40,495 bases of DNA from Helicobacter suis (GTDB lineage: Bacteria; Campylobacterota; Campylobacteria; Campylobacterales; Helicobacteraceae), in NCBI RefSeq assembly GCF_902196125.1, contig NZ_CABIKG010000016.1, forward strand, positions 1 through 40,495, given 5' to 3'. The notes under the pieces are model-generated. The model saw only the letters and a program-made list of their open reading frames with translations. It had not been told where the DNA came from and made no database searches. Shown here in pieces: positions 16,204 through 24,606 of the stretch; positions within the stretch are counted from its first letter, which is position 1, and each line of letters opens with the position of its first letter. The position numbers and the translations under genes were made by a program.

Positions 16204-17577
16204 TTAGCGTACATAATTTTGGATTTCATGCCCACTATAAAAAATATAGTTGGCCTTTTGCATTTCGTAGTTATTTAGCGATTGGTTATAAACCACTTCT
16301 GCATCAAAACGAGTCCTTAAAGCCCTAAGATAGGTGGTAAAATCCACCAAATTAGCCGCATACCTTCTTTTAATGCTATCATAAGAAATAGTGGCTGATT
16401 TTAAACTAGCCTCTGAGCTGCGGATTCGATCCATAGCCATGTATATAGATCTGCGATAAAGCTCCTCATCTTTTTGTTGCTCCATTTTTTTATACATGAG
16501 GGTTTTTTCCTGTGATAGTTGGTTTAAGCGCACATATTGTTTTTGTAAACTCAACCCAATATCGCTTAAAATATTCAAACCCACCACAATCCCTACAGTG
16601 TTTTGTTGTTGTGGGAACAAGTTTCCAAATCTATTATCCTTACCACGGGCAAATGCCGGTTTTTGGATATAGTATTGCCAGTCATCATTAATATCCACCG
16701 TAGGGTAGTAGTTGAGTGCCTTATTTTGATAACTAATTGCTGTAATTTGTTCTCTAAGGGCGCGTAGATCTGCTCGTTCTCTGAGTGCAAAAGAGGGTTG
16801 GAGAATAGTAGTACGGCGCAAAGAGTGGATTTTACTATTAGTCAAGTATTCTAAAGTCAAGCGGTTTTGCTCAATAGAAAACTGTATATTAGTAATATCA
16901 TTCTCGCTTAATGCGCTTTGTGCTTTAGCACTCTCTAATTCATCAATGGCTACCAAACCCTGATCGTATAACCGTCTAATGCGTTTAAGATTAGACTGTA
17001 ACTCGGCTAATCTTTCTTTATAGGCCACTAGTTGTGCCATGTTGTTAAAATATTGGTAATACTGCTGTACCACTTGTAAATAAATGCTTTGCTTGGTGTA
17101 TTCCATATTAGCACTACTAGAACGGTAAGAAGCCGCTTGTTGTTTAACGCCATTAACATCGCTAAAACCATTAAACAAATTTAAGGTTAGATTTGTGTTG
17201 AGTAACTGCATGCTATAGTTAGGATAAAAAGGCGTGTTTCTGTCGCGGTGGTTAAAGGTGTAATTGCTGCTTAAAGTTGGCAAAAACTTAGCCTTAGCAA
17301 TGGCGTGGTTTTTAAGCGCTTGTGCTACCTGTAACCTTGCGGCTTGGAGTGAGTAGTTGTTATTAGCATTTTTAATTAAATCTGCCAAACTTAGCGCATT
17401 CCCCTCTGTAGAAGCAAAATTATGATCTTCTAACCTTTCTAATCGTTTTAAATTAAGGTTAAAATCTTCTTCAGGCTGGGGTTGATACCTTTGGAGCTCT
17501 AAAGCCTGCAAGTGCAAACAAGTCAAGCAAGCTAAAAGAGCCCCCCATGCTCTCTTTTTATATGAATGTAAACTCAT
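16204..17577 (-). CDS. hefA: TolC-like outer-membrane efflux channel HefA
   Basis: HefA is the outer-membrane exit duct of the HefABC pump. It has a signal peptide (YKKRAWGALLACLTCLHLQAL) and the two long TolC-type coiled-coil repeats with alternating strand segments. Repeat one contains SYRSSSANMEYTKQSIYLQV; repeat two contains SSEASLKSATISYDSI and VDFTTYLRALRTRFDAEV. The frame opens at an ATG at 17589, but that codon overlaps a GGAG ribosome binding site lying six bases before a second ATG at 17577. I therefore prefer 17577 (457 aa). tRNA-Arg lies about 50 bases upstream on the same strand, so read-through from the tRNA promoter is possible. Confidence 0.93.
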   Translation of the reverse strand: MSLHSYKKRAWGALLACLTCLHLQALELQRYQPQPEEDFNLNLKRLERLEDHNFASTEGNALSLADLIKNANNNYSLQAARLQVAQALKNHAIAKAKFLPTLSSNYTFNHRDRNTPFYPNYSMQLLNTNLTLNLFNGFSDVNGVKQQAASYRSSSANMEYTKQSIYLQVVQQYYQYFNNMAQLVAYKERLAELQSNLKRIRRLYDQGLVAIDELESAKAQSALSENDITNIQFSIEQNRLTLEYLTNSKIHSLRRTTILQPSFALRERADLRALREQITAISYQNKALNYYPTVDINDDWQYYIQKPAFARGKDNRFGNLFPQQQNTVGIVVGLNILSDIGLSLQKQYVRLNQLSQEKTLMYKKMEQQKDEELYRRSIYMAMDRIRSSEASLKSATISYDSIKRRYAANLVDFTTYLRALRTRFDAEVVYNQSLNNYEMQKANYIFYSGHEIQNYVR

Positions 17578-17629
17578 CGCAAACTCCATATTTTGTTGTT
17601 ATCTAAATTGCTGTAATTATTAAATAATG

Positions 17630-17706
17630 TGGTGTCCTTGGCGGGATTTGAACCCACGGCCTTACGATTAGGAATCATACGCTCTATCCAACTGAGCTAC
17701 AAGGAC
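17630..17706 (-). tRNA. tRNA-Arg, anticodon CCT
   Basis: On the minus strand the 77 bases fold as a normal cloverleaf. The 5' acceptor strand GTCCTTG pairs with CAAGGAC, followed by discriminator A and an encoded CCA. The D arm is AGCTC...GAGC, and the anticodon arm is TATGA / TTCCTAA / TCGTA, giving anticodon CCT. The T arm contains GGTTCAAATCC. It reads AGG codons. Its position is between hup and hefA on the same strand. Confidence 0.96.
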
Positions 17707-17731
17707 CCTTCATAAGACTAACCAAATGGCC

Positions 17732-17756
17732 TAAAGTTGTAGAAAGCACAACTCTA
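17732..17756 (-). terminator. Hairpin between hup and tRNA-Arg, possible hup terminator
   Basis: The minus strand reads a nine-base stem (TAGAGTTGT against ACAACTTTA, one G·U pair) around a seven-base loop, 18 bases after the hup stop codon. There is no good U run after it, so it may be a weak intrinsic terminator or a processing or stabilising hairpin. Confidence 0.4.
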
Positions 17757-17773
17757 GGGGATAAAACTTAAAG

Positions 17774-18091
17774 TTACTTCTTCTTACTAGACTTTGTACC
17801 TTTGCTAGATTTTTCAGAAGATACGATGTCTTTTAAGACCTTGCCGGGCTTAAATTTAGGCACCATTTTATCTTTAGTCATGTAAGTTTTATCACTCCCG
17901 GGTACTTTCCCACTCTTGCCCTTTTGTAAAGCCACTTCAAATTTACCAAACCCCACTAATTCCACACTTTCATGGGTGCTAAGGGCTTTTTGTACGGCCC
18001 TAACAAACCCATCTAGGGCAAACTCTGCATCTTTTCTGCTATCAAAGGACCCTGCCTCTTTCATCAATTCTACAAACTCTGCTTTTTTCAT
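17774..18091 (-). CDS. hup: HU-type nucleoid DNA-binding protein with a lysine/serine-rich tail
   Basis: HU bends and compacts DNA; in H. pylori it also helps protect DNA under acid stress. The core (residues 1-90) has the family blocks MKKAEFVELMKEAG, ESVELVGFGKFEVA and the DNA-clasp arm GKVPGSDKTYM with FKPGKVLKDIV. The start is ATG at 18091, preceded by AAAGGA; the frame extends to another ATG at 18106 but without support. The product is 105 aa against about 94 in H. pylori because of an extra C-terminal tail rich in Ser and Lys, ending SSKKK. That tail could add DNA affinity. The gene is divergent from gap. Confidence 0.95.
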   Translation of the reverse strand: MKKAEFVELMKEAGSFDSRKDAEFALDGFVRAVQKALSTHESVELVGFGKFEVALQKGKSGKVPGSDKTYMTKDKMVPKFKPGKVLKDIVSSEKSSKGTKSSKKK

Positions 18092-18136
18092 TGATAATCC
18101 TTTCAAGTTGTTCTGTATTGGCTATAAGGAGGACGC

Positions 18137-18142
18137 ATTATA
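18137..18142 (-). promoter_or_regulatory. Predicted -10 box of hup
   Basis: The minus strand reads a perfect TATAAT here, 46 bases before the preferred hup ATG. That leaves a leader of about 38 bases ending in the AAAGGA ribosome binding site. No clear -35 is visible. Confidence 0.6.
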
Positions 18143-18244
18143 CTACAAAAACCCAAAAAACCCATAAATCTAGCCAATCCACACTCCATTAAAACTTATT
18201 AAAAAATAGGCATAGGCTTAAGAGCCCTACAAGCTACCTATTTG

Positions 18245-18253
18245 TATGATAAT
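18245..18253 (+). promoter_or_regulatory. Predicted -10 region of gap–pgk–corA
   Basis: TATGATAAT offers two overlapping -10 candidates (TATGAT, GATAAT) preceded by TTTG. It is about 30 bases before the gap TTG start and just upstream of its AAGGGG ribosome binding site. Predicted by eye, with the exact hexamer undecided. Confidence 0.4.
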
Positions 18254-18279
18254 TTTTAGTTAAATTATAAGGGGCGTTA

Positions 18280-19278
18280 TTGTTACAAATAGCTATCAAT
18301 GGGACAGGTAGGATTGGTTTGTGTGCAAGCCGTATTGTGGGTAGCAGGGAGGATATAAAACTAGTAGCCCTTAATTCTACCTGTGATACCCCTACTTTAA
18401 TCCACCTTTTGCGTTTTGACTCTTTGCACAGACCCTCCCTCCCTATAGAAATGCTAGATACAGATTATATACGCATTGGAAACAGCCAACGGGTGCGTGT
18501 CTTCCATGAAAGAGATCCGGCTAAACTTAACTTTAACCCCGCAACTTTAGTTTTAGAATGCACAGGGCAATTTAACGATTTAGAACTCTCTAAAATCCAC
18601 CTTAAAAATGGAGTAAGACAAGTTATTATCTCTGCCCCAGCTAAAAATACGCCTACTTTTGTTTATGGAGTGAATCACACAAATTATACCGGCCAATCTG
18701 TGATCTCTAATGCCTCTTGTACCACTAATGCCCTAGCTCCTTTACTCCATGTTTTAGATAATCAATTTGGTTTAGAACATGCCCTTATGACAACTATTCA
18801 TAGCTACACTAACGATCAAAATCTCTTAGATTCTAAACATAAAGACCTACGCCGTGCCCGCGCTGCAGCGCTTAATATTATTCCTACCACTACAGGTGTG
18901 AGCAAGGCCATTGCTTTAATTTTGCCCCATCTTAAAGATAAGATCAGTGGTTTAGCTTTGCGCGTACCTACCCCAGATGTTAGCCTTGTAGATTTAAGTT
19001 TTGATACCCGTTTAGATTTAAATTTAAATACCCTCCATACTTGTTTACAAGAGGCTAGCCAAACCTACCTACAAGGTATCTTAGGCATTGATTTAGACAA
19101 ACGGGTTTCTAGCGATTTTATCGGATCGCCCTTTAGTGCTATCTACATTTTAGATCAAAGCCTAGTTTTAGGTAAGCGCCATGCCAAAATCCTCGCTTGG
19201 TATGATAATGAAATGGGCTATAGCCATAGGTTAGTGGATTTAGCTCTATATATTCATTCTAAAGGAAGCGCATGCTAG
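18280..19278 (+). CDS. gap: Glyceraldehyde-3-phosphate dehydrogenase
   Basis: This enzyme catalyses the reversible, NAD(P)-dependent conversion of glyceraldehyde-3-phosphate to 1,3-bisphosphoglycerate, in gluconeogenesis and lower glycolysis. The 332-aa protein shows the dinucleotide-binding start INGTGRIGLCASRI and the catalytic cysteine in SNASCTTNALAPLL. It also has the HSYTNDQNLLD loop and the C-terminal WYDNEMGYSHRLVDL signature. Initiation is at TTG, seven bases after AAGGGG (18269-18274); no in-frame ATG fits the conserved N-terminus. The stop overlaps the pgk start by seven bases. The gap–pgk–corA order matches H. pylori HP1346-1344. Confidence 0.95.
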   Translation: MLQIAINGTGRIGLCASRIVGSREDIKLVALNSTCDTPTLIHLLRFDSLHRPSLPIEMLDTDYIRIGNSQRVRVFHERDPAKLNFNPATLVLECTGQFNDLELSKIHLKNGVRQVIISAPAKNTPTFVYGVNHTNYTGQSVISNASCTTNALAPLLHVLDNQFGLEHALMTTIHSYTNDQNLLDSKHKDLRRARAAALNIIPTTTGVSKAIALILPHLKDKISGLALRVPTPDVSLVDLSFDTRLDLNLNTLHTCLQEASQTYLQGILGIDLDKRVSSDFIGSPFSAIYILDQSLVLGKRHAKILAWYDNEMGYSHRLVDLALYIHSKGSAC

Positions 19279-20489
19279 CTGGTATTAAAAAAATGCAAGA
19301 GGTATTAGGAATCCAAGATGTGGATTTACAAGATAAAAGGGTGCTTATCCGTGTAGATTTTAATGTCCCCTTAGATAAAAACCTAAATATCACAGAAGAT
19401 ACTAGAATGCGCGAGAGTATCCCTACGATTAACTATTGCATGGATAATGGGGCAAAATCAGTTGTTTTAGTAGGGCATCTAGGACGCCCTGAGGCTAAGA
19501 TAGAGGGGCAAAGAGAGGAGAGATTTTCCTTTAGCCACCTGCTTAAACGACTTGAACGGCTTTTAAATAAGGAAGTGTTATTTGCCAATTCGCCCAAAGA
19601 GGCTAAACAACTTTTAGATACCCAAGATCGTCCCATTATTCTAGTGGAGAATCTGCGTTTTTATAAAGGCGAGAAAAATAACGATCCAGCCTTTGCTAAG
19701 GAATTAGCCGCTTTGTGTGATATTTATGTCAACGATGCCTTTGGTACAAGTCATCGCAAACACGCTAGTACTTATGGCATCGCTGCCTTTGTACCCCTTA
19801 AAGTAGCCGGCTTTTTACTTAAAAAAGAGATTAATTCCTTTGCTAAGGCTTTGGCTAACCCTTTAAGACCCGTGCTTTTAATTGTTGGCGGGGCTAAGGT
19901 GAGCTCTAAACTTACCCTTTTACATAACATTTTAGAGCGGGTGGATAAAATTATCATCGGTGGGGCGATGAGTAATACCTTTTTAAAGGCGCTAGGGTAT
20001 GATATGCAGGCCTCTTTAGTGGAGGAGGATTTAATTGAAGAGGCTTTAGGGGTTTTAAAGAAGGCTAAAGAGCGAGGTGTTCGGGTTTATTTGCCTGTAG
20101 ATGTGGTGAGTAGTACGCATTTAGAACACACCGATCAAGTACAAATCACCCCCGCGCAAGATATTGCACTTAATCATATGACTGTAGATATTGGCCCGGC
20201 TACTTCTAAACTCTTTTCTTTAGTGATCCAACAAAGCCAAACCATTATTTGGAATGGCCCACTTGGGGTTTATGAAGTGCCCCTTTTTAGCCGCGGATCG
20301 TTTCAAATCGCCCATAGTATTTCTAATACCTATGCCTACTCTTTAATAGGCGGGGGCGATACTATTGATGTGTTAACCCGTGCGGGGTATAAAGATAGCG
20401 TGAGTTTTATCTCTACTGGCGGGGGGGCGAGTTTGGAACTTTTAGAGGGCAAAATTTTAGTTGCCTTTGAGGTGCTTGATCGCAAATAG
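19272..20489 (+). CDS. pgk: Phosphoglycerate kinase
   Basis: Pgk transfers a phosphate between 1,3-bisphosphoglycerate and ADP in the cytosol. The 405-aa protein has the N-domain signature RVLIRVDFNVPLDKN, the substrate arginine and histidine region VGHLGRPEA, and FGTSHRKHAS. In the nucleotide domain it has IVGGAKVSSKL, WNGPLGVYEVPLFSRGS and GGGDTIDVL with STGGGASLELLEG. I keep the first ATG because the extra N-terminal residues (MLAGIKKMQ) resemble those of H. pylori Pgk. It overlaps gap by seven bases and lies nine bases before corA, so the three genes probably share one transcript. Confidence 0.96.
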   Translation: MLAGIKKMQEVLGIQDVDLQDKRVLIRVDFNVPLDKNLNITEDTRMRESIPTINYCMDNGAKSVVLVGHLGRPEAKIEGQREERFSFSHLLKRLERLLNKEVLFANSPKEAKQLLDTQDRPIILVENLRFYKGEKNNDPAFAKELAALCDIYVNDAFGTSHRKHASTYGIAAFVPLKVAGFLLKKEINSFAKALANPLRPVLLIVGGAKVSSKLTLLHNILERVDKIIIGGAMSNTFLKALGYDMQASLVEEDLIEEALGVLKKAKERGVRVYLPVDVVSSTHLEHTDQVQITPAQDIALNHMTVDIGPATSKLFSLVIQQSQTIIWNGPLGVYEVPLFSRGSFQIAHSISNTYAYSLIGGGDTIDVLTRAGYKDSVSFISTGGGASLELLEGKILVAFEVLDRK

Positions 20490-20498
20490 GAGGCAGGC

Positions 20499-21464
20499 AT
20501 GGTCAATGTTTTTGCCAAAAACAACCATTTAGTCCAAATCCATGTTTTTAATAGTTTTGCTACCTTCCCTTTAGAAGAAGGTAGCATTTTATGGTTTGAA
20601 TTGATCAACCCTACTGCTGCAGAATTAGACTGTATTGCTAAAAATTACTCTCTTGATATAAGCAACCGTGAAGAATTAGAAAAAAGTACGATGACTAAGT
20701 ACTTTGAAAACAGTACTTCCATTACAATCAATACTTTTTTTATCCATAAAGACGATCCTTTAGCCTTCCACACAGAGGCCATCACTTACTTAATCGCAAA
20801 TAATATTTTATTTACAATTTATGATGGCGATTGTAATTTGCCCATTTTTGAGGATATGCAAAAACGAATCTTAGCCAGTCCTAAAAAATTCCAAGATGGG
20901 TTTGATGTCTTGGCTAAAATCTTAGAACTTTATTTTGAACAGGGGGCAGATTGTTTAGAAGAGATAAACCGCGAAATTAGTACTTTGCGTAAGCACATTG
21001 TCTTAGAGCAAGAAGAACTTAACCACGGAGAAATTTTAATCACTCTCTCATTTTTGCAAGAATTTAACATGGAATTGCGCGATTCACTCTTTGATAAACG
21101 GCGCATCATCACCACTTTACTTAAAAGCAATAAAGTAGATAGCGAGACTAAAAAAGATTTTATGATCATTCTTAAGGATTTTAGCTCTCTAGTGGATTTT
21201 AGCACAGCTAATCTCAACGCTTTAGATAATATCCAAAATCTTTTCACTTCACAGGTTAATGTGGAACAAAATAAAATCATTAAGCTTTTCACTGTGGCTA
21301 CGATGGCGATGATGCCCCCTACTCTGATTGGTACGATTTATGGAATGAATTTTGAGGTGATGCCAGAACTTCGCTGGGAATTTGGCTATCCTATGGCGAT
21401 TGTGGCGATGGTGATCTCTACAATTTTGCCCATTCTTTATTTTAAAAAGAAGGGTTGGTTATAG
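20499..21464 (+). CDS. corA: CorA magnesium/cobalt transporter
   Basis: CorA is the pentameric Mg2+ channel of the inner membrane. The 321-aa protein has a large cytoplasmic N-terminal funnel domain with long helices (about residues 130-255) and two C-terminal membrane helices. The universal GMN signature occurs in GTIYGMNF near residue 282, and a basic tail ends FKKKGWL. AGGAGG just before the ATG is a good ribosome binding site. Its stop codon overlaps the 3' end of the convergent PepSY-type gene by six bases. Confidence 0.95.
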   Translation: MVNVFAKNNHLVQIHVFNSFATFPLEEGSILWFELINPTAAELDCIAKNYSLDISNREELEKSTMTKYFENSTSITINTFFIHKDDPLAFHTEAITYLIANNILFTIYDGDCNLPIFEDMQKRILASPKKFQDGFDVLAKILELYFEQGADCLEEINREISTLRKHIVLEQEELNHGEILITLSFLQEFNMELRDSLFDKRRIITTLLKSNKVDSETKKDFMIILKDFSSLVDFSTANLNALDNIQNLFTSQVNVEQNKIIKLFTVATMAMMPPTLIGTIYGMNFEVMPELRWEFGYPMAIVAMVISTILPILYFKKKGWL

Positions 21465-21992
21465 TGATTGTACAATCAAAAGAGCCAACACCACACAACC
21501 TAAAATAAAGGCGCTAACAATTCCCTTTAAATTCTTGTATTTTAAAACCATTAAAAGCCCGCTGGCATAAAATAAACACAAAAACACCCCAAAGGCAAAA
21601 CCCAGAATCACAAGAGGTTTACCTGCCCTACCCTTGTGTATTTGCATAAGTACCCCTAAAAAATTACGCTTAATGCTTGTAATGGTGCTGGTATTGCCCT
21701 GAGAACTTAAATTAATCTCATAACTAGCTGTACCAATCACTAAAGCCCCTCTGCGCTTTCTAGGCTCAATCTTAGAGGGTAGGGGGATTTTATTTTGTTT
21801 AAGAAAATTAAGCAAAAAATCTAATTCTTCTTTAGCAGAAACAAAGGGCACTTGCCATTTTTTAATCTCTGCCCCACTCTCTGATTTAACATTTAAAAAG
21901 AAAGCAAGCCCACTGATAACAAATAGCAAAGCCATAGGCAAGAAAAATACACTAGCATGCATATGAAAAAGACGCGCCCATTTGGTACTCAT
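21459..21992 (-). CDS. Small PepSY-TM-like membrane protein
   Basis: The 177-aa protein begins MSTKWARLFHMHASVFFLP, with a His-x-His pair followed by a first membrane helix (ALLFVISGLAFFLNV). This is the layout of PepSY-associated TM proteins. A soluble middle part of about 75 residues follows, then LMQIHKGRAGKPLVILGFAF with a second helix and two more C-terminal helices. Members of this group often carry histidines for heme or metal near the membrane; that role is only possible here. The ATG overlaps the stop of the YgiC-like gene by four bases, so it belongs functionally with that gene and the UPF0323 lipoprotein. The family assignment is tentative. Confidence 0.6.
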   Translation of the reverse strand: MSTKWARLFHMHASVFFLPMALLFVISGLAFFLNVKSESGAEIKKWQVPFVSAKEELDFLLNFLKQNKIPLPSKIEPRKRRGALVIGTASYEINLSSQGNTSTITSIKRNFLGVLMQIHKGRAGKPLVILGFAFGVFLCLFYASGLLMVLKYKNLKGIVSAFILGCVVLALLIVQSL

Positions 21993-23158
21993 AAAATAAT
22001 ATGGCTCACAAACTTAGAAAAATTATCCATCACAAGCCCGCCTTTTCTAAAGCCAAGCCCGCAAGGTTCAAAAGCATAAAAAACATTGGGTTGGTAATAT
22101 TCCTCCCCAGCTTTATTTAGCTCGTAGTACTCTTGATACACGGGTTTATGGTTGCCATAAACCCCCTCAGTTTTGTGCAGTACTTGTAAATTTGCATCTA
22201 AGATTTCTACATTGCTCCCCTCTCTGCCAAAGGCAACTTTTTTAACCTGCTTTTTACGCAAGGGTTCATAGCTAGCCTCTAGTAGCAAAGGGTGGTTAGG
22301 GTAGCGATCCCAAAGCAGTTTTAAAAAACGCTTGCTTTGGAAGAGCAAAGTATAAGCGGGGTTTAAAAAAATTGCCTTTTGATTTTCCATGATACTTTGC
22401 ATAAGCATGGCTAACTCCGGCTCATCAATGGCGATATTTTCCCAAGGCACTAATTTAAACAAATACTCATAATTCACCCCCTCAAAAAACACCCCTTCAG
22501 TGGCGTTAAATTGCACCAAGTCTATATAAGTAAAGTGGGTTTGAAACCCGGCACTTCTAGCTGCATCTTCTAAAAACTTAACGGTGCGTTCCTCCTCACT
22601 GCTCCCCTTAATGCTAGAAAAAAGGATTTTCCAGCCCTCATACATGGATTCAAAACCGCTAGTATCCTCGCTTAAAGTAACCAGCCGCTTAAAATTTTGC
22701 ACCAAAGCTTCATGGATATTATTAAACTGCAAATCCTCGTTATAGCCATTGTGTTTGAGTAAAGCCCATTGTACCACCGCGCTTTCATATAGCATAGTCG
22801 GGGTATCAGCGTTAAACTCAAGCAACTTAATAGGTTTGCCATCTAATCCTCCTGCTAGATCAAAGCGCCCATAAATATGCCAGTGAATATCCTCCTCCCA
22901 GCTTTGTCTAATCATAGGCACAATGCTATTTGGAATGTCTAGCTCAAAAAAGCGCTCTTGATCCATTACCATTTGGGCCGTTTCTACAAACATGTTATAG
23001 AGTTCCTCACAGGCTTCATAGTAAGCATCTGCTTCCTTTTGGCTAATACTGATAAGATCATTACTAATATAAGGGCTTTTATCCGGATCTGTGTGCCAAT
23101 CAAGCCCAATTTCTTCTAACACTTCTTGACTAAGAGGTTCTAAAGTTTTAATGCGCAT
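21989..23158 (-). CDS. YgiC-like ATP-grasp ligase (glutathionylspermidine synthase family)
   Basis: The 389-aa protein matches the synthetase domain of the glutathionylspermidine synthase family, as in E. coli YgiC/YjfC and H. pylori HP0233. Recognisable blocks are an N-terminal RIKTLEPLSQEVLEEIGLDWHTD, an IYGRFDLAGG core, the substrate/ATP motif KLLEFNADTPTML, a late KPVYQEYYEL segment, and EPCGLGFRKGGLVMDNFSKFV at the C-terminus. Family members form amide bonds at the expense of ATP. There is no amidase domain, and the real substrate of YgiC-type proteins is not known. It is placed after a lipoprotein gene (14 bases) and coupled to the PepSY-TM gene by an ATGA overlap. E. coli ygiB–ygiC has a comparable lipoprotein/ligase pairing. 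Confidence 0.85.
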   Translation of the reverse strand: MRIKTLEPLSQEVLEEIGLDWHTDPDKSPYISNDLISISQKEADAYYEACEELYNMFVETAQMVMDQERFFELDIPNSIVPMIRQSWEEDIHWHIYGRFDLAGGLDGKPIKLLEFNADTPTMLYESAVVQWALLKHNGYNEDLQFNNIHEALVQNFKRLVTLSEDTSGFESMYEGWKILFSSIKGSSEEERTVKFLEDAARSAGFQTHFTYIDLVQFNATEGVFFEGVNYEYLFKLVPWENIAIDEPELAMLMQSIMENQKAIFLNPAYTLLFQSKRFLKLLWDRYPNHPLLLEASYEPLRKKQVKKVAFGREGSNVEILDANLQVLHKTEGVYGNHKPVYQEYYELNKAGEEYYQPNVFYAFEPCGLGFRKGGLVMDNFSKFVSHIIL

Positions 23159-23172
23159 AGATGTCCTTTCTT

Positions 23173-23901
23173 TTAAGAAATAGCGCTAGGGCTATGTGAG
23201 CCAAAAAAGCCGCTGCGATTTTGTGAGGGGCTGGTATTATGCGTACTTTGAGGCGCAGTAGAGGGCGTAGCAGCGGGACTATGCGGGCTAGAGCTAGTAG
23301 GGGTGCTAGTAGGGCTTTGGTTAAAAAACCCGCTACGATTTGTAGAAGCTGGGATTGCATTTGAGCCCCTCCCAAAACTATTTTGGCTTCTTTGGTAGGC
23401 CTGTGGAGAGGTGTAATTTCTCTGTGCATTTTGGTTATAATTAGGGTTATTAAATAGCTTATTACCAATATAACTCCCTAAAATAGCCCCCGCAGCAGAG
23501 CCTAAAATCGCCGCGCCTATACCAAGCCCTGAGCCCCCGCCTTCGCTAGGGGGTTTGGTTAGCTGGCTATTGCCCTTATCAATCTTAACCTCCTCCTCTT
23601 TGATAAACTTTTGAATCTCCTCATCGCTAAGCATTCTCTCCTTACCTTGCAAATCCCGCACCACTACGCGCGTTTTATCACTAGGATACTCCTCAGCCAC
23701 CTTATAACTTTTATCGGGTTGTTCTTGTAATATCACAAACGCGCCCTTTTTAATGGGCGTGGTGTTACTTGTTTTCTCAGTTGGCTTTTCTTTTTCTTGG
23801 TTATGATCCGAGCCCTTACAGCCCGCTAAAGCCACAACAACTACAGCGCTTAGCCCCCCCACAATAGCATAATCTGAAATTTTTCTAAAGGGTTTTTGCA
23901 T
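23173..23901 (-). CDS. UPF0323 lipoprotein (HP0232 type)
   Basis: The product is a 242-aa predicted lipoprotein. It has a basic N-terminus, a hydrophobic stretch and the lipobox A-L-A-G-C with the lipidated cysteine at residue 28. Residues 52-110 form a compact charged domain ([32 protein letters not shown]). Residues 120-152 are glycine/alanine rich ([20 protein letters not shown]), and the rest is a low-complexity Ser/Pro/Asn/Thr tail with the motif NRSGFF twice (188-193 and 228-233). H. pylori HP0232 has the same plan. The following gene is the YgiC-like ligase, 14 bases downstream. AAGGA precedes the ATG. The function is unknown. Confidence 0.85.
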   Translation of the reverse strand: MQKPFRKISDYAIVGGLSAVVVVALAGCKGSDHNQEKEKPTEKTSNTTPIKKGAFVILQEQPDKSYKVAEEYPSDKTRVVVRDLQGKERMLSDEEIQKFIKEEEVKIDKGNSQLTKPPSEGGGSGLGIGAAILGSAAGAILGSYIGNKLFNNPNYNQNAQRNYTSPQAYQRSQNSFGRGSNAIPASTNRSGFFNQSPTSTPTSSSPHSPAATPSTAPQSTHNTSPSQNRSGFFGSHSPSAIS

Positions 23902-23929
23902 GCAATATCCTTAGTTAAATAAAAATTTC

Positions 23930-23938
23930 ATGATAGCA
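23930..23938 (-). promoter_or_regulatory. Predicted extended -10 promoter of the UPF0323–ygiC-like–PepSY-TM operon
   Basis: The minus strand reads TGCTATCAT, an extended -10, about 29 bases before the UPF0323 ATG and upstream of its AAGGA ribosome binding site. The stretch is shared with the divergent rnhB gene. Predicted by eye. Confidence 0.45.
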
Positions 23939-23964
23939 TGTTTTATAAAACTAAGGAATTTTTA

Positions 23965-24606
23965 ATGATCTTAGGCATAGATGAAGCGGGGCGGGGGTGT
24001 TTGTGTGGGGCTTTGTTTGTAGCAGGTGTGGCTTGTACTAAAGAGCTAGCCGCTTTTTTTAATAAGCAAGGGCTTAAAGAGAGCAAACAGCTAAAGCGAG
24101 AAAAGCGCTTTGAGTTTGCGCAAAAAATTAAAGAGCACCCAGAGATTTTAAGCCTTGTAGTGGCTAAAAGCGCGTTAGAAATTGATCATAAAGGTTTAAG
24201 TGTGTGCATGCAAGAGGCTATTGCGCAGATTGTTTTACAATTCCCCCATATTTTACATGTCCAACTAGATGGCAACACGCTTTTTCATCTGCAATTTAGC
24301 CATTTAAGATGCTTTGAGCCAATCATTAAGGGCGATTGTCAAATTACCCAAATTGCTATGGCCTCTATTTTGGCTAAAGCAGCTAAAGATAAGGAAATGC
24401 TAGCTTTAGATAAAGCTTATCCGGCCTATGGCTTTATACGGCATTGTGGTTATGGTACTCAAGAACACCGTAAAGCTATTGCGCATTTGGGTTATCTAAA
24501 AGAGCACCGCAAGAGTTTTAAACTAAAGCCATTTGTAGATAGAAACCAAAATAGAGAGGATATAAACAAAGATGAGCAATCCTCTATGCCAAATGGCAGG
24601 CACTAA
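23965..24606 (+). CDS. rnhB: Ribonuclease HII
   Basis: RNase HII cuts the RNA strand of RNA-DNA hybrids and removes misincorporated ribonucleotides. The start at 23965 gives MILGIDEAGRGCLCGALFVA, which holds the D-E-A-G-R-G catalytic signature. AAGG lies ten bases upstream, whereas the upstream ATG at 23938 has nothing to support it. Further family residues are the VQLDGN segment, the MASILAKAAKDK block, and YPAYGFIRHCGYGTQEH. The product is 213 aa. The C-terminal tail after KSFKLKPF extends about 23 residues, in a region where the gene overlaps the TauE-type gene on the other strand by 84 bases. Confidence 0.95.
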   Translation: MILGIDEAGRGCLCGALFVAGVACTKELAAFFNKQGLKESKQLKREKRFEFAQKIKEHPEILSLVVAKSALEIDHKGLSVCMQEAIAQIVLQFPHILHVQLDGNTLFHLQFSHLRCFEPIIKGDCQITQIAMASILAKAAKDKEMLALDKAYPAYGFIRHCGYGTQEHRKAIAHLGYLKEHRKSFKLKPFVDRNQNREDINKDEQSSMPNGRH

